DNA from: Pseudomonas fluorescens | GTDB lineage: Bacteria; Pseudomonadota; Gammaproteobacteria; Pseudomonadales; Pseudomonadaceae | Assembly: GCF_902497775.2 (NCBI RefSeq) | Contig: NZ_OZ024668.1 | Location: 3,828,326-3,892,325 of the forward strand | Direction of reading: 5' to 3' | DNA length: 64,000 nt | Part shown: one piece after another, positions 25,778 to 36,100 of the stretch | Position numbering within the stretch: position 1 is the stretch's first letter | Layout of the letters: every line of letters starts with the position of its first letter | Made by a program: the position numbers and the translations under genes | Notes under the pieces: model-generated | Seen by the model: only the letters and a program-made list of their open reading frames with translations | Told to the model about the DNA's origin: nothing | The model's database searches: none

Positions 25778-26662
25778 ATGAATCACCGCACTGCCCTCGG
25801 CGCCCTGCACATCGGCGCACTGTTCTTCGGCCTCACCGGCGTGTTCGGCAAGCTGGCCAGCGCCGCACCTGCAATCATCGTCTTCGGCCGTGCCGCCTTC
25901 GCCGTACTGGCCCTGGCCGTGTTCGCAGGCTTTGCACGCAAGGCCTGGCAGCCCCTGCAGGCTCAGGACTGGCGCCGCCTGCTACTCGGTGGCGTGCTGT
26001 TGGCCGGGCACTGGGTGAGTTTTTTCATCGCCGTGAAAGTCGCCGGCGTCGCCATCGCCACCCTGGGTTTCGCCAGTTTCCCGGCCTTCACCGTGATCCT
26101 TGAAGGGTTGCTGTTTCGCGAACGTATCCGCAGCAACGAGATCGTTCTGGTGCTGCTGGTGAGCATCGGCCTGGTGCTGGTGACACCGGACTTCGACCTG
26201 GCCAGCCAGGCCACCGGCGGACTGCTTTGGGCGCTGCTCTCGGGCCTGCTGTTTTCACTGCTGTCATTGACCAACCGCGCCGGCTCCGGGCGGATTCCGG
26301 CGGTGCAGGCAGCCTTGTGCCAAAACGCCGTGGTCGCCTTGTGCCTGTTGCCCGCGGCAGCGCCAGCGCTGAGCGCCGTCAGCGCCATGGACTGGCTGTG
26401 GATAGGCCTGCTCGGCGTCTTCTGCACGGGCGTGGCGCATAGCCTGTTCGTCGCCAGCCTGGCGGTGATCAAGGCCCGCACCGCCGCCGTGGTATTTGCC
26501 CTGGAGCCGGTCTACGGCATTGCCTTGGCCTGGTTGATTTTCGCCGAAACGCCGACCCTGCGCATGCTCCTGGGCGGCGCACTGATCATCCTCGCCATTG
26601 TCATTTCCAGTCGGCTGGCAGCCAGCAACCCGCCGGTCAAAGCCGCTGCCGCCAGCGGTTGA
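25778..26662 (+). CDS. EamA/DMT-superfamily exporter
   Basis: This 294-residue inner-membrane protein has ten predicted helices made of two EamA repeats (first about 8-140, second about 150-285). GALHIGALFFGLTGVFGKLA starts repeat one and FALEPVYGIALAWLIFAE is the conserved region of repeat two. Members export amino acids, metabolites or drugs; the substrate is not predictable. It follows an AraC gene that may control it. Confidence 0.85.
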   Translation: MNHRTALGALHIGALFFGLTGVFGKLASAAPAIIVFGRAAFAVLALAVFAGFARKAWQPLQAQDWRRLLLGGVLLAGHWVSFFIAVKVAGVAIATLGFASFPAFTVILEGLLFRERIRSNEIVLVLLVSIGLVLVTPDFDLASQATGGLLWALLSGLLFSLLSLTNRAGSGRIPAVQAALCQNAVVALCLLPAAAPALSAVSAMDWLWIGLLGVFCTGVAHSLFVASLAVIKARTAAVVFALEPVYGIALAWLIFAETPTLRMLLGGALIILAIVISSRLAASNPPVKAAAASG

Positions 26663-26665
26663 GGC

Positions 26666-26950
26666 TCAGGGGCGGTCGTTGTGGCCAAGGTCGCGCTGCG
26701 GGTCGATCTGGTCGCGGACCCGCTGCTTGAGCACCTTGGCTTCGGGAAAGCCGCCATCGGCCTTGCGCTCCCAGATCTGCACGCCATCACAGGTGATCCG
26801 GAAGGTGCCGCCGGTGGCGGGCTCAAGGGCCACCCGGGCCAGGTCGTCACTGAACGTGCTCAGCAGTTCCTGGGCCAGCCAGGCGGCACGCAGCAGCCAC
26901 TGGCACTGGGTGCAATAGGTAATGACAATTTCCGGTTTAGGCGCAGACAT
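26666..26950 (-). CDS. Rdx/SelW-family thioredoxin-fold protein
   Basis: This 94-residue protein of the SelT/SelW/SelH family has a redox CxxC near the N-terminus (ITYCTQCQW, Cys13 and Cys16) where selenoprotein W carries Cys-x-x-Sec. The domain core ATGGTFRITCDGVQIWERKADGGFPEAKVLKQRVRD, seen as GGTFRITCDGVQIWERK and GGFPEAKVLKQRVRD, is typical. It is probably a cytosolic redox protein of unknown target. It is convergent with the DMT gene (3-bp gap). Confidence 0.85.
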   Translation of the reverse strand: MSAPKPEIVITYCTQCQWLLRAAWLAQELLSTFSDDLARVALEPATGGTFRITCDGVQIWERKADGGFPEAKVLKQRVRDQIDPQRDLGHNDRP

Positions 26951-27017
26951 ACTCTGAAGGTCTCCTGACAGGTGGGCGCGCTTATACTAGCGGTCTTTAG
27001 CCTTCGCTCCGAGAGCC

Positions 27018-29210
27018 ATGATGCACCGCCTGCTGTTATCCCTGCTGCTGATGTTCGTTTGCTTCCCGCTGCTGGCAGCCGAAGCGCCCCGACCGAAAGT
27101 CGGCCTGGTGCTCTCCGGCGGTGCTGCCCGTGGCCTGGCCCATATCGGCGTACTCAAGGCCCTGGAGGAACAGGGCATCAAGGTCGATGCCATTGCCGGC
27201 ACCAGCATGGGCGCGGTAATCGGCGGCCTGTACGCTTCCGGCTACAAGATCGACGAGCTGGAGAAACTCGCCCTGAACATCGACTGGCAGCAGGCGCTGT
27301 CCGATGCCCCGCCGCGCAAGGACGTGCCGTTCCGGCGCAAACAGGACGACCGCGACTTTCTCGTCAAACAGAAGCTCAGCTTTCGTGACGACGGCAGCCT
27401 GGGCTTGCCGCTGGGGGTGATCCAGGGCCAGAACCTGGCGCTGCTGCTGGAAAGCATGCTCGCCCACACCAGCGACACTCGCGACTTCGACAAGCTGCCG
27501 ATCCCCTTCCGCGCCGTGGCCACCGACATCGCCAGCGGCGAAAAAGTGGTGTTCCGCCGTGGCCACCTGCCCCAGGTGATTCGCGCCAGCATGTCGATCC
27601 CGGCGGTGTTCGCCCCGGTCGAGCTCGATGGCCGGCTGCTGGTCGATGGCGGCATGGTCGACAACATCCCTCTGGATGTCGCGCGGGAAATGGGCGTGGA
27701 CGTGGCCATCGTCGTCGATATCGGCACCCCGCTGCGCAACCGCAAGCAATTGGCGACCGTGGTCGATGTGCTCAACCAGTCAATCACCCTGATGACCCGA
27801 CGCAACTCCGAAGAGCAACTGGCCGCCCTGCACCGCGACGACATCCTCATCCAGCCACCGCTGTCGAGCTTTGGCGTCACCGACTTCGGTCGCGCCCAGG
27901 AAATGATCGACGCCGGCTACCGCGCCGCCCGCGCCCTGGACGCTCGCCTGGCGGTGCTCAAGCGCCCGCAGGCTACCGATGGAGAGCTGCTGGCCGCACG
28001 CTCTCCCAATCAGCGCACCCCGGTAATCACCTCGATCCGCATCGAGAACGACTCGAAAGTCAGCGACGACGTGATCCGTTACTACATTCGCCAACCGATC
28101 GGCGAGCCGCTGGAACTGGGCCGCCTGCAGACCGACATGGGCACGCTGTACGGCCTCGATTACTTCGACCGGGTGCAGTACCGCGTGGTCCACAAGGGTG
28201 ACGACAACACCCTGGTGATCAACGCCCGTGGCCGTCGTGGCGGCACCGACTACCTGCGCCTGGGCCTGAACCTGTCGGACGACATGCGCGGCGACAGCGC
28301 CTTCAACATCGGCGCCAGCTACCGGGTCAACGGTATCAACACCCTCGGCGCCGAATGGCTGACCCGCGCGCAGATCGGCGACCAGCAGGAGCTGTACAGC
28401 GAGTTCTACCAACCGCTGGATGCCGGCTCGCGCTACTTCATCGCGCCGTACATTGACCTGGGCTCGCAAAACATCGAAGCCACTCTGGACGACGACCCGA
28501 TTGCCGAGTACCGCCTGGAACGCTACGGCTTCGGCCTCAATCTGGGCCGGCAGATCGGCAACAGCGGCGAAGTGCGTTTCGGCGTAGGTCAGGCCTGGGG
28601 CAAGGCTGACGTGCGTATCGGTGATCAGGACTTGCCAAGCTTCAGCTTCAACGAAGGCTTCTACGAGCTCAAGTACTCGTTCGACACCCTCGACAACGTC
28701 TACTTCCCCCATAGCGGCGAGGACATCAACCTGACCCTGCGCCAGTACGAAGAAAGCCTGGGTTCGGACCAACGCTACCGGCAATGGGATCTCAAACTGG
28801 ACAAGGCCATGAGCAGCGGGCCCAACACCTGGGTGGTGGGCGGTCGTTACGGCAGGACCCTGGATGATGCCGAGGTGGTCACCTCAAGCTTCGTGCTCGG
28901 CGGTGCCCGGCAACTGTCGGGCTTTCGCCAGGATTCGGTGTCCGGGCAGAACGTCAGCCTGATGCGCGTGGTCTACTACCGCCGCCTGACCCCGCGTGCC
29001 TACCTGCCGCTGGACTTCCCGCTGTACCTGGGCGGTTCGCTGGAACGCGGTCGGGCCTGGAACAACGACAACGAGTTCGACAGTGGCTACATCAATGCAG
29101 CCAGCATCTTCGTCGGTTTCGAGACGCCCCTTGGGCCGCTGAACTTCAGCTACGGGGCCAACAGCGAGAATCAGAAGGCGATGTACCTGAACCTGGGCCA
29201 CACCTTCTGA
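27018..29210 (+). CDS. plpD: Patatin-like phospholipase autotransporter, PlpD type (type Vd secretion)
   Basis: This 730-residue protein closely matches the layout of P. aeruginosa PlpD. A signal peptide (1-21) precedes a patatin lipase domain (about 26-320) with oxyanion loop SGGAARGLAHIG, nucleophile Ser at about 63 in GTSMG, and catalytic Asp at about 211 in VDGGMVDNIP. A POTRA domain (about 335-410: TPVITSIRIENDSKVSDDVI) leads to a 16-strand Omp85-like barrel ending in YLNLGHTF with a terminal Phe. It is expected to export its own lipase domain, acting as phospholipase A1. Length equals the family (728). Confidence 0.92.
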   Translation: MMHRLLLSLLLMFVCFPLLAAEAPRPKVGLVLSGGAARGLAHIGVLKALEEQGIKVDAIAGTSMGAVIGGLYASGYKIDELEKLALNIDWQQALSDAPPRKDVPFRRKQDDRDFLVKQKLSFRDDGSLGLPLGVIQGQNLALLLESMLAHTSDTRDFDKLPIPFRAVATDIASGEKVVFRRGHLPQVIRASMSIPAVFAPVELDGRLLVDGGMVDNIPLDVAREMGVDVAIVVDIGTPLRNRKQLATVVDVLNQSITLMTRRNSEEQLAALHRDDILIQPPLSSFGVTDFGRAQEMIDAGYRAARALDARLAVLKRPQATDGELLAARSPNQRTPVITSIRIENDSKVSDDVIRYYIRQPIGEPLELGRLQTDMGTLYGLDYFDRVQYRVVHKGDDNTLVINARGRRGGTDYLRLGLNLSDDMRGDSAFNIGASYRVNGINTLGAEWLTRAQIGDQQELYSEFYQPLDAGSRYFIAPYIDLGSQNIEATLDDDPIAEYRLERYGFGLNLGRQIGNSGEVRFGVGQAWGKADVRIGDQDLPSFSFNEGFYELKYSFDTLDNVYFPHSGEDINLTLRQYEESLGSDQRYRQWDLKLDKAMSSGPNTWVVGGRYGRTLDDAEVVTSSFVLGGARQLSGFRQDSVSGQNVSLMRVVYYRRLTPRAYLPLDFPLYLGGSLERGRAWNNDNEFDSGYINAASIFVGFETPLGPLNFSYGANSENQKAMYLNLGHTF

Positions 29211-29217
29211 GGCGTGC

Positions 29218-29667
29218 TCAGGACTTTTCCAGGTTGGCCAGGATCCGCGCATGGACGCGCATGCAAATGCGCAGTTCCTCTTCGTCGACACCGACGAACA
29301 GTTCGGCGCGCAAGGCGTTGGCGATGGTTTCGATCTGGTCGATCAACGGCTTGGCCGGCGGGCAAAGGAGGATTTTTTTCGCCCGGCGATCTTCCAGTAC
29401 CGCCTGACGGCGGACCAGGCCCTGGGTTTCCAGGCTGTCGAGCAGGCGGGCCAGGGTCGGGCCTTCGACGCCGACGCTCTGGGCCAGCTCACGCTGGGTT
29501 GGCGCCTCGTCGAAACGGGCCAGGTGCAGCAACACCAGCCAGCGGGCCTGGGACAGATTCAACCCGGCCAGGCGGCGATCGAGTTCGGCGCGCCAGCCGC
29601 GGGACATGTGTGCCAGCTGCATCCCGAATTTATGTTGGTCGGTCAACGGCATAGTAAAACTCATCAT
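29218..29667 (-). CDS. MarR-family transcriptional regulator
   Basis: This 149-residue MarR-type winged-helix regulator has helix-turn-helix PTQRELAQSVGVEGPTLARLLDSLE and the wing QAVLEDRRAKKILLCP, given as VEGPTLARLLDSLE and LEDRRAKKILL. MarR proteins bind palindromes as dimers and release them on ligand binding or oxidation. Starts at 29667, 29664 and 29652 are all possible; none has a clear ribosome-binding site. A perfect palindrome lies directly upstream. It is convergent with plpD (7-bp gap). Confidence 0.87.
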   Translation of the reverse strand: MMSFTMPLTDQHKFGMQLAHMSRGWRAELDRRLAGLNLSQARWLVLLHLARFDEAPTQRELAQSVGVEGPTLARLLDSLETQGLVRRQAVLEDRRAKKILLCPPAKPLIDQIETIANALRAELFVGVDEEELRICMRVHARILANLEKS

Positions 29668-29671
29668 CAGA

Positions 29672-29684
29672 ACTAATTATTAGT
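29672..29684 (-). promoter_or_regulatory. Palindrome upstream of the MarR gene, candidate autoregulatory operator
   Basis: ACTAAT-T-ATTAGT is a perfect palindrome with 6-bp arms, just upstream of the MarR start codons. A second partial repeat TTAG-N4-CTAA overlaps it on the upstream side. MarR dimers commonly bind such AT-rich sites in their own promoters. Confidence 0.55.
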
Positions 29685-29770
29685 CAGCTAACCATGACCT
29701 TGAGCCACAGGCAAGGCTCATACAGCTGCCGGTGACTCGATAATCGTTATAAATGATGACAAAGCCGGGT

Positions 29771-31909
29771 TTACATCTCGAATTCGGCGGCCAGCGCAGC
29801 CCGCACGCAATACAACACGCCTTCGGGCACTCGCCCGCCAAACTGCTCGGCAATGGCCGACACCGGCGGCAACTCGCCCTCGCCATCGAGGAAGGCATCC
29901 TGTATCTCGCCCAACAGGTCTTCCGGCAGGTCCAGGGCCTGGTCCAGCGACAGTTCCTGGCGGCCAATGGCTTCGGCGAGCAAGCTGTAGACGTTCTTTT
30001 CGCTGCAGTTCAGCTGCCCGGCGATCTGCATCGGCGTCATGCCGGCGCGGGCCAGGCTGACCAGCTCGTGGCGCAGGTCGGTGACGATTTTCGGCGCCTC
30101 GACGCCGCCACCCAGCACTTCGAGGAAGGCTTCGCCGTAGCGCTCCAGCTTGCGCGCACCGACACCACTGACCCGGCCCATCTCGCTGAGGCTGGTGGGC
30201 TGGCTGCGCAGCATCTCCAGCAGGGTCGAGTCGGGGAAGATCACATACGGCGGTACGCCATGTTCTTCGGCCAGCTTGCGACGCAGCGTGCGCAGGGCTT
30301 CCCACTGCTCGCGCTCATCGCCACGCACCAGTTGGCTGGCCGGGCTGCCGCCACTGCTGCTGCCACCCTTGCTGCTGGATTGTGGCTTGAGGTCCTTGCG
30401 CAACTCGAGGCTGACGTCCCCGCGCAGCAACGGCCGGCAGGTGTCGGACAGGCGCAGGCCGCCGTAGCCTTCCAGGTCGATATCGGCCAGGCCACGGGCG
30501 ACCAGCTGGCGGAACAGCGAACGCCAGTCGTGCTCGGAGCGGTCCTTGCCAACGCCGTACACAGCCAGTTTCTCGTGGCCGAAGTTGCGGATCTTTTCGT
30601 TGTCGCGGCCCAGCAAGACATCCACCAGGTGGCCAACGCCGTAGCGCTGACCGGTGCGGTACACCGCCGACAGCGCCTGACGCGCGGGCTCGGTGGCATC
30701 CCAGGTCTGCACGCCATCGATGCAGTTGTCGCAGTGACCGCACGGCTGGGGCAGCTCTTCGTCGAAATAATTGAGCAGGGTCTGGCGCCGACAGCGGGTT
30801 TCTTCGCACAGGGCGAGCATGGCGTCGAGCTTGTGTTGCTCGATGCGTTTGTGGCGCTCGTCGCCTTCGGAGTTCTGCAGCATCTGCTTGAGCATCACCA
30901 TGTCCTGCAGGCCGTAGGCCATCCAGGCGTCGGCAGGCAAGCCGTCACGACCGGCGCGACCGGTCTCCTGATAGTAGGCCTCAAGCGACTTGGGCAGGTC
31001 CAGGTGGGCAACGAAGCGCACGTTGGGTTTGTCGATGCCCATGCCAAAGGCAATGGTGGCGACCATGATCAGGCCTTCCTCGTTGAGGAAGCGCCGCTGG
31101 TTCGACGCGCGGGTCTCGGCAGGCAGGCCGGCGTGGTAGGGCAAGGCCGGGAAGCCCTGCTCGCACAGGTAGGCGGCGACGTCATCGACCTTCTTGCGCG
31201 ACAGGCAATAGACGATACCGGCGTTGCCGCGCCGCTCGCCGAGGAACGCCAGCAACTGCTTGCGCGGCTGTTCCTTGGGCACGATGCGGTAAAAGATGTT
31301 CGGCCGGTCGAAACTCGACAGGAAGCGCTCGGCGTTCTGCAGGTGCAGGCGGGTGACGATCTCTTCGCGGGTACGCATGTCCGCAGTGGCGGTCAGGGCG
31401 ATGCGCGGCACATTCGGGAACAGTTCGGCCAGTTGCCCCAGTTGCAGGTATTCGGGACGGAAGTCATGGCCCCATTGCGACACGCAGTGGGCTTCGTCGA
31501 TAGCGAACAGGGCGATGTCGAGTGTGCGCAAGAAGTCGAGCATGCGCGGCTGCACCAGGCGCTCTGGCGCCAGGTAGAGCATCTTCACTTCGCCTCGGCG
31601 GATACGCCCGGCCAGCTCGCGCTGCTGCTCGGCGCTGAGGGTGGAGTTCAGCGATGCGGCGGCCACGCCCAACTCGTCGAGGGTCGCGACCTGGTCATCC
31701 ATCAACGCGATCAAGGGCGACACCACCACCGCCAGTCCCGGGCGCAACAGGGCCGGAACCTGGAAGCACAGCGACTTGCCGCCGCCGGTGGGCATCAGTA
31801 CCAGCGCATCGCCACCCTTGGCCACGCATTCGATGATCGCGCCCTGGCGACCCCGAAAACTGTCGTAACCGAAGATGTCCTTGAGGACGCGCTGAGCCTG
31901 TTCGAGCAT
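29771..31909 (-). CDS. recQ: ATP-dependent DNA helicase RecQ
   Basis: This 712-residue 3'-5' superfamily 2 helicase acts in recombination and replication-fork repair. Visible are [10 protein letters not shown] and Walker [19 protein letters not shown] box [18 protein letters not shown], motif [12 protein letters not shown], the zinc-binding Cys cluster ([10 protein letters not shown]...CGHCDNC), an RQC winged helix and an HRDC domain (about 515-590). A further helix-turn-helix-like tail (about 600-712) goes beyond the E. coli enzyme (609 aa). ATG 31909 is used because GGAG lies 5 nt upstream. Confidence 0.94.
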   Translation of the reverse strand: MLEQAQRVLKDIFGYDSFRGRQGAIIECVAKGGDALVLMPTGGGKSLCFQVPALLRPGLAVVVSPLIALMDDQVATLDELGVAAASLNSTLSAEQQRELAGRIRRGEVKMLYLAPERLVQPRMLDFLRTLDIALFAIDEAHCVSQWGHDFRPEYLQLGQLAELFPNVPRIALTATADMRTREEIVTRLHLQNAERFLSSFDRPNIFYRIVPKEQPRKQLLAFLGERRGNAGIVYCLSRKKVDDVAAYLCEQGFPALPYHAGLPAETRASNQRRFLNEEGLIMVATIAFGMGIDKPNVRFVAHLDLPKSLEAYYQETGRAGRDGLPADAWMAYGLQDMVMLKQMLQNSEGDERHKRIEQHKLDAMLALCEETRCRRQTLLNYFDEELPQPCGHCDNCIDGVQTWDATEPARQALSAVYRTGQRYGVGHLVDVLLGRDNEKIRNFGHEKLAVYGVGKDRSEHDWRSLFRQLVARGLADIDLEGYGGLRLSDTCRPLLRGDVSLELRKDLKPQSSSKGGSSSGGSPASQLVRGDEREQWEALRTLRRKLAEEHGVPPYVIFPDSTLLEMLRSQPTSLSEMGRVSGVGARKLERYGEAFLEVLGGGVEAPKIVTDLRHELVSLARAGMTPMQIAGQLNCSEKNVYSLLAEAIGRQELSLDQALDLPEDLLGEIQDAFLDGEGELPPVSAIAEQFGGRVPEGVLYCVRAALAAEFEM

Positions 31910-32154
31910 AAAAACTCCAAAAATCGCAGAACCATCCTGGGCACAGGCTGGACGAAAAACCCGCTGGCGACACCCGAAAATGCGTAAGCGGCTTTTACCC
32001 GACCCCCAAGTTGCAAGGGCCCTGGAATAAAAGCCGGGCATTATACCGGAGCCTGCGGCCTTGCAGGATGCTCTGCGATAGACGTCTTCCTTTGCCTCGT
32101 TTGCGCTGCAAGGTGCTAGAATTCAGTATCGTTTATTCCCAAGGTAGCCCCGTA

Positions 32155-32742
32155 ATGTCCTTCGCCGAGCAACTGACCCGCCTGCAAGCCTTCCTCGACG
32201 CCGACGAGCTGCACGAAGAGGCGCTGGACTACGTGGCCGCTCACGGCTTTCTGACCGCGCTGTCGATTGGTGCCGAGGAAGTCCCCGAGCGCGAATGGAT
32301 CGATGCCCTGTTCGCAGAAGAGCCGCACTACAAGGATGACGCCCAGCGTCAGGACATCGAAACCACGCTGATCCAGCTCAAAGCCCACGTTGCCCGCCAA
32401 CTGGCCAGCGACGAGGAATTCGAACTGCCTTGCGACCTCGACCTCGGTGAAGACCCGGACGACTCCGACCTGCGCGGCTGGTGCATCGGCTTCATGGAAG
32501 GCGTGTTCATGCGCGAAGAGGCCTGGTTCGAGACCGCTGAAGAAGAAGTCAGCGAAATGCTCCTGCCGATCATGGTCGGTTCCGGTCTGTTCGATGAACA
32601 GCCAGAATTCGAAGACATCGCCAAGGACGCCAACCTGCAGGACGACATGATCGTGCAGATCCCGGAAGCGCTGACCGCACTGTACCTGCTGCTGCACGCC
32701 CCGGACGAAAAACCGGCGCTGCTCAAGCCACGCCACCACTGA
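32155..32742 (+). CDS. UPF0149/YecA (YgfB) family protein
   Basis: This 195-residue acidic helical protein of the YgfB/YecA family has the hallmarks YVAAHGFLTALSIGAEEVP, RGWCIGFMEGVFMRE and MLLPIMVGSGLF. In E. coli and P. aeruginosa YgfB modulates gene expression; this form lacks the C-terminal SEC-C metal-binding motif of YecA. ATG 32155 with AAGGTA upstream. It is followed 10 bp later by the DUF454 gene and is divergent from recQ. Confidence 0.85.
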   Translation: MSFAEQLTRLQAFLDADELHEEALDYVAAHGFLTALSIGAEEVPEREWIDALFAEEPHYKDDAQRQDIETTLIQLKAHVARQLASDEEFELPCDLDLGEDPDDSDLRGWCIGFMEGVFMREEAWFETAEEEVSEMLLPIMVGSGLFDEQPEFEDIAKDANLQDDMIVQIPEALTALYLLLHAPDEKPALLKPRHH

Positions 32743-32752
32743 GTCGGCGTCT

Positions 32753-33118
32753 ATGCGCTACCTGCTGCTGGCCATCGGCTGGCTCAGCGTTGCGCTGGGG
32801 GTGATCGGGATCTTCCTGCCGGTACTGCCCACCACCCCGTTCCTGCTTTTGGCCGCTGCGTGCTTTGCACGCAGTTCGCCGCGCTTTCACCACTGGCTGG
32901 TCAACCACCCGCGGCTCGGGCCGTGGATTCGTGACTACCTCAGTGGCGAAGGCATTCCCCTCAAAGGCAAGGTCTACGCCATCGGCCTGATGTGGCTGAG
33001 CATCGGCCTGTCGTGCTATCTGGTGCCGTTGATCTGGGCACGGGGGTTCATGCTCACCAGCGCGGTGCTGGTGAGCATCTACATCTTGCGCCAGAAGACC
33101 CTGCGGCGACCGTCCTGA
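32753..33118 (+). CDS. YbaN-family (DUF454) membrane protein
   Basis: This 121-residue inner-membrane protein has three or four helices and the conserved LGVIGIFLPVLPTTPFLLLAA, CFARSSPRFHHWLV and GPWIRDY blocks of the YbaN/DUF454 family. The function is unknown. It probably forms a unit with the upstream YecA-like gene. It is convergent with the giant adhesin gene (20-bp gap). Confidence 0.87.
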   Translation: MRYLLLAIGWLSVALGVIGIFLPVLPTTPFLLLAAACFARSSPRFHHWLVNHPRLGPWIRDYLSGEGIPLKGKVYAIGLMWLSIGLSCYLVPLIWARGFMLTSAVLVSIYILRQKTLRRPS

Positions 33119-33138
33119 GCCCCCCCAGATCTACAGGG

Positions 33139-36100
33139 TCATACGGTATCCACCTTCAGCGAATGATCATTGAGCATGCCGTTGATGATCGTCGCCGTGT
33201 CCTGCCCCGCCGCAATCACTCCGCCCGCGCCTGCGGTCACACCATAGTGCTGAGCCAGGTTGACCCCTGCCAAGTCGATGGTCTGGGTCGGTGCAGCCCC
33301 CGCCACCGAACTGACCTCGATGGTCGACACCACACTGGCGCCACTGCCGGTGACCTTGAAGTGCAGGTAGTCATCCAGCGATGCTGTCGTCGTATTTTCA
33401 CCCTGCAGCAGTTGCGACAGGTCCAGGTGATCGGTACCCGGAGTAAAGTCGGTGACCACATCGTGGCCAGTGTTGCCCTGCTGATACAGGAAGGTATCGC
33501 TGCCAGCCCCGCCGGTCAGGGTGTTGTTACCCCGGCCGCCGATCATCACATCGTCGCCGCCACCTCCGATCAGGGTGTCATTGCCCAACCCGCCGTTGAG
33601 CACGTTGGCGTTGTCGTTACCGGTCAGGTTGTCGTTGTAGTCCGAACCGATCAGGTTCTCGATCGATATCAGGTTGTCGCTACCCGCACCACCGGTATTC
33701 TGCGCACCGCCAGTATTCAGGTTGACCGTCACCGCACTGCCGGCGCCGGCATAGCTGGCGGTGTCGATACCCGCGCCACCGTCGAGCAGGTCATTACCGG
33801 CACCTGCGATCAACAGGTCGTTGCCATCGCCACCGTAGAGGAAGTCGTTGCCATCTCCGCCGACTAGCACGTCGTTACCCGCCCCGGCATTGAGGGTGTC
33901 GTCGCCGGTACCCGCCAGCAGGGTATCGTCGCCGCTGGTGCCGGTAAGGGTATTGCCCTCCTGGTAAGCAAAATCGACATTGCCGGTACTGCTGCCGCCA
34001 TGCCCGTCGCTGAGGGTGTAGGTGCCGTAGGCGGTTTCGTTCTGGGCGTTGGAATAGTCGACGGTCATGGTCAATGCGTAGTTTTCAAAACCGTTGGCGT
34101 TGCCACCTGAAGGGTTGGTGAGGTTGACCAGGTGGATGCTGTACAGGCCGGCATGGCTGGCAGTGAAGGAGCCGCCGTCAGCGATGGTCTGGTAGCTGCC
34201 GGTTTCATCCTTCCATTCCATCAGGATGTTGCCAGCCGTCAGATTGTGATCGAGGGTCAGGGTCTCGCCTTTTTTCAGGGTGACGGTCAATACGTCCTCA
34301 TCGTTGGCATTGGCGTTAGTCACCATTCCCAGGTAACCACTGACGACCAGCGCGGCAGTCATGGCATCTGCAGGGCCTCTGAAGGCACTACGCGGTAAAT
34401 CCCGCAACTGGTTACCGCTGCTGTTGTTGGTGCCATTGAAGCTAACGGTCGGCGGTGTAGCACTGCCCACCGTAAAGCCGGCCCCCTTGGCCGCCCAACC
34501 GGTATCGAAGGTGGTCGTCGAAGGCACGCTGAGTCGGTCGTTGTTGGCATCGCTGTCATTGGCCAGCAGCGCCTCGGCGGGCACGGTGATACTGCTCGAG
34601 TTAATGTTGCTGATGATATGGTCGGCCCCGGCAACCGGCGCGGTATTGGCGTAGACATTGATCACCAGGTTGGCACTGGCGGTATCGCCATCGTTGTCAC
34701 TGGCCACGAAGCCGATCTGCTCGACCTGGCCGCTGCCGGAGTCTTTGGGCGGCGTGTAGGTAAAATCGCCGGTGTCCATGTTGACCACGATGCTGCCGCC
34801 TATCGCCGTCTTCACGGTAATGCTGTTGGTGCCGGTATCGAAGGTGCCCCGATCCGCTGCACCGCTGGTGGCATAAGAGCCTGCACCGCCGTTGCCCTTC
34901 GGATCGTAGGTGTAGGTGGTGCCGTCAATCACCAGCGACTTGATGAAGCCGCCATCAGCGCCAAACTGCCCGCCACTCATCAGGCTGCCGGTAATCGGCG
35001 CGCCCTGTACGGTGCCGGACAGCACCGAGTTGAGCTGGTTGAGGTCGGTGACCACGGTCGCATTGGTGTCGGTATGGGTGCTGCCATCGTAGGACAACGG
35101 GTTGAGGTTGCCGGCGTTGACACCGCCACCCAGGCCAATGGCGTAGGACTTGATACCGTTGCTGTCGAGGAAGTTCTCCCAGACTGTTTCCCGCGGCGCA
35201 GTGATGGAGTGCCCCGAGGTCGGCTCGCCATCGGAGAAGAAGTACACGATGTTCTGCGCGCCGGTAATTTTGCCATTGGTGGTGTAGGCCGACTGCGCCG
35301 AGTTGATTGCCGAGTCGTAATAGGTCGAGCCACCGGCGCTGAGGCCATTGACGATAGCCTTGGCCTGATCGACGGTTACCCACACGGCTGACGGCTGGTT
35401 GGCCCCTGTGGAGAAGGTCACCAACTGGACCTTCACATCGCCCATTTCATCATACTTGTCGAGCAAGGCATTGATTGCCTGCTTGGCCAGTTGCATGCGC
35501 GTCAGCCCGGGTACACCAGAGGCTTCCGCCATACTGCCGGACACGTCGATGACCAGCAGCAGGTTGGAGTCCACCTGCCCCGGTGTAACCGAGCGCTCGG
35601 CCCCCGTTGCGTTCGGCACGTCGTCGACGATCTTCACGTCTATCGTGGCGCTGGCGGAGCTGCCATCGGTATCGGTGGCGACGACATTGATGCTCTCGTT
35701 CAGGTTGTTGATGCCATTGGCGTTCGGATGGTTTTCGCTGTCGAGCAAGGTGTAGGTGTAACTGACCACCCCGGTGGCCGGGTTGTACCCGGTGATGGTG
35801 ATGGAGTTACCCAGCGGCGTAGTACCCGTCTGCGGGAAGCCACTGACCACACCACCACTGACGACGCTGATGCCACCCACGGTCAGGCTCTGCAGGCCAT
35901 CGGGCGCCGTCACGGTGAAGCTGCCGTTCTGGGTCAGGCCCGGAGCGTCCGGGCTGGTGCCGTCGCTGAGGTTCTTCTCATAGACGGTCAGCTCGCCACC
36001 GTTGACGTTCAAACCGTCAATGGTCACCGGGTTGTCGAGGTTGCTGACATTGAGTTTCAGCGTCGCCGTGCTGGTGTCGCCATCGGCATCGCGCAAGGTG

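Noticed and set aside
29753..31987. 744-codon plus-strand ORF over recQ
   Set aside because: It mirrors recQ almost end to end with an L/Q/V/A-rich translation; recQ has all helicase motifs.
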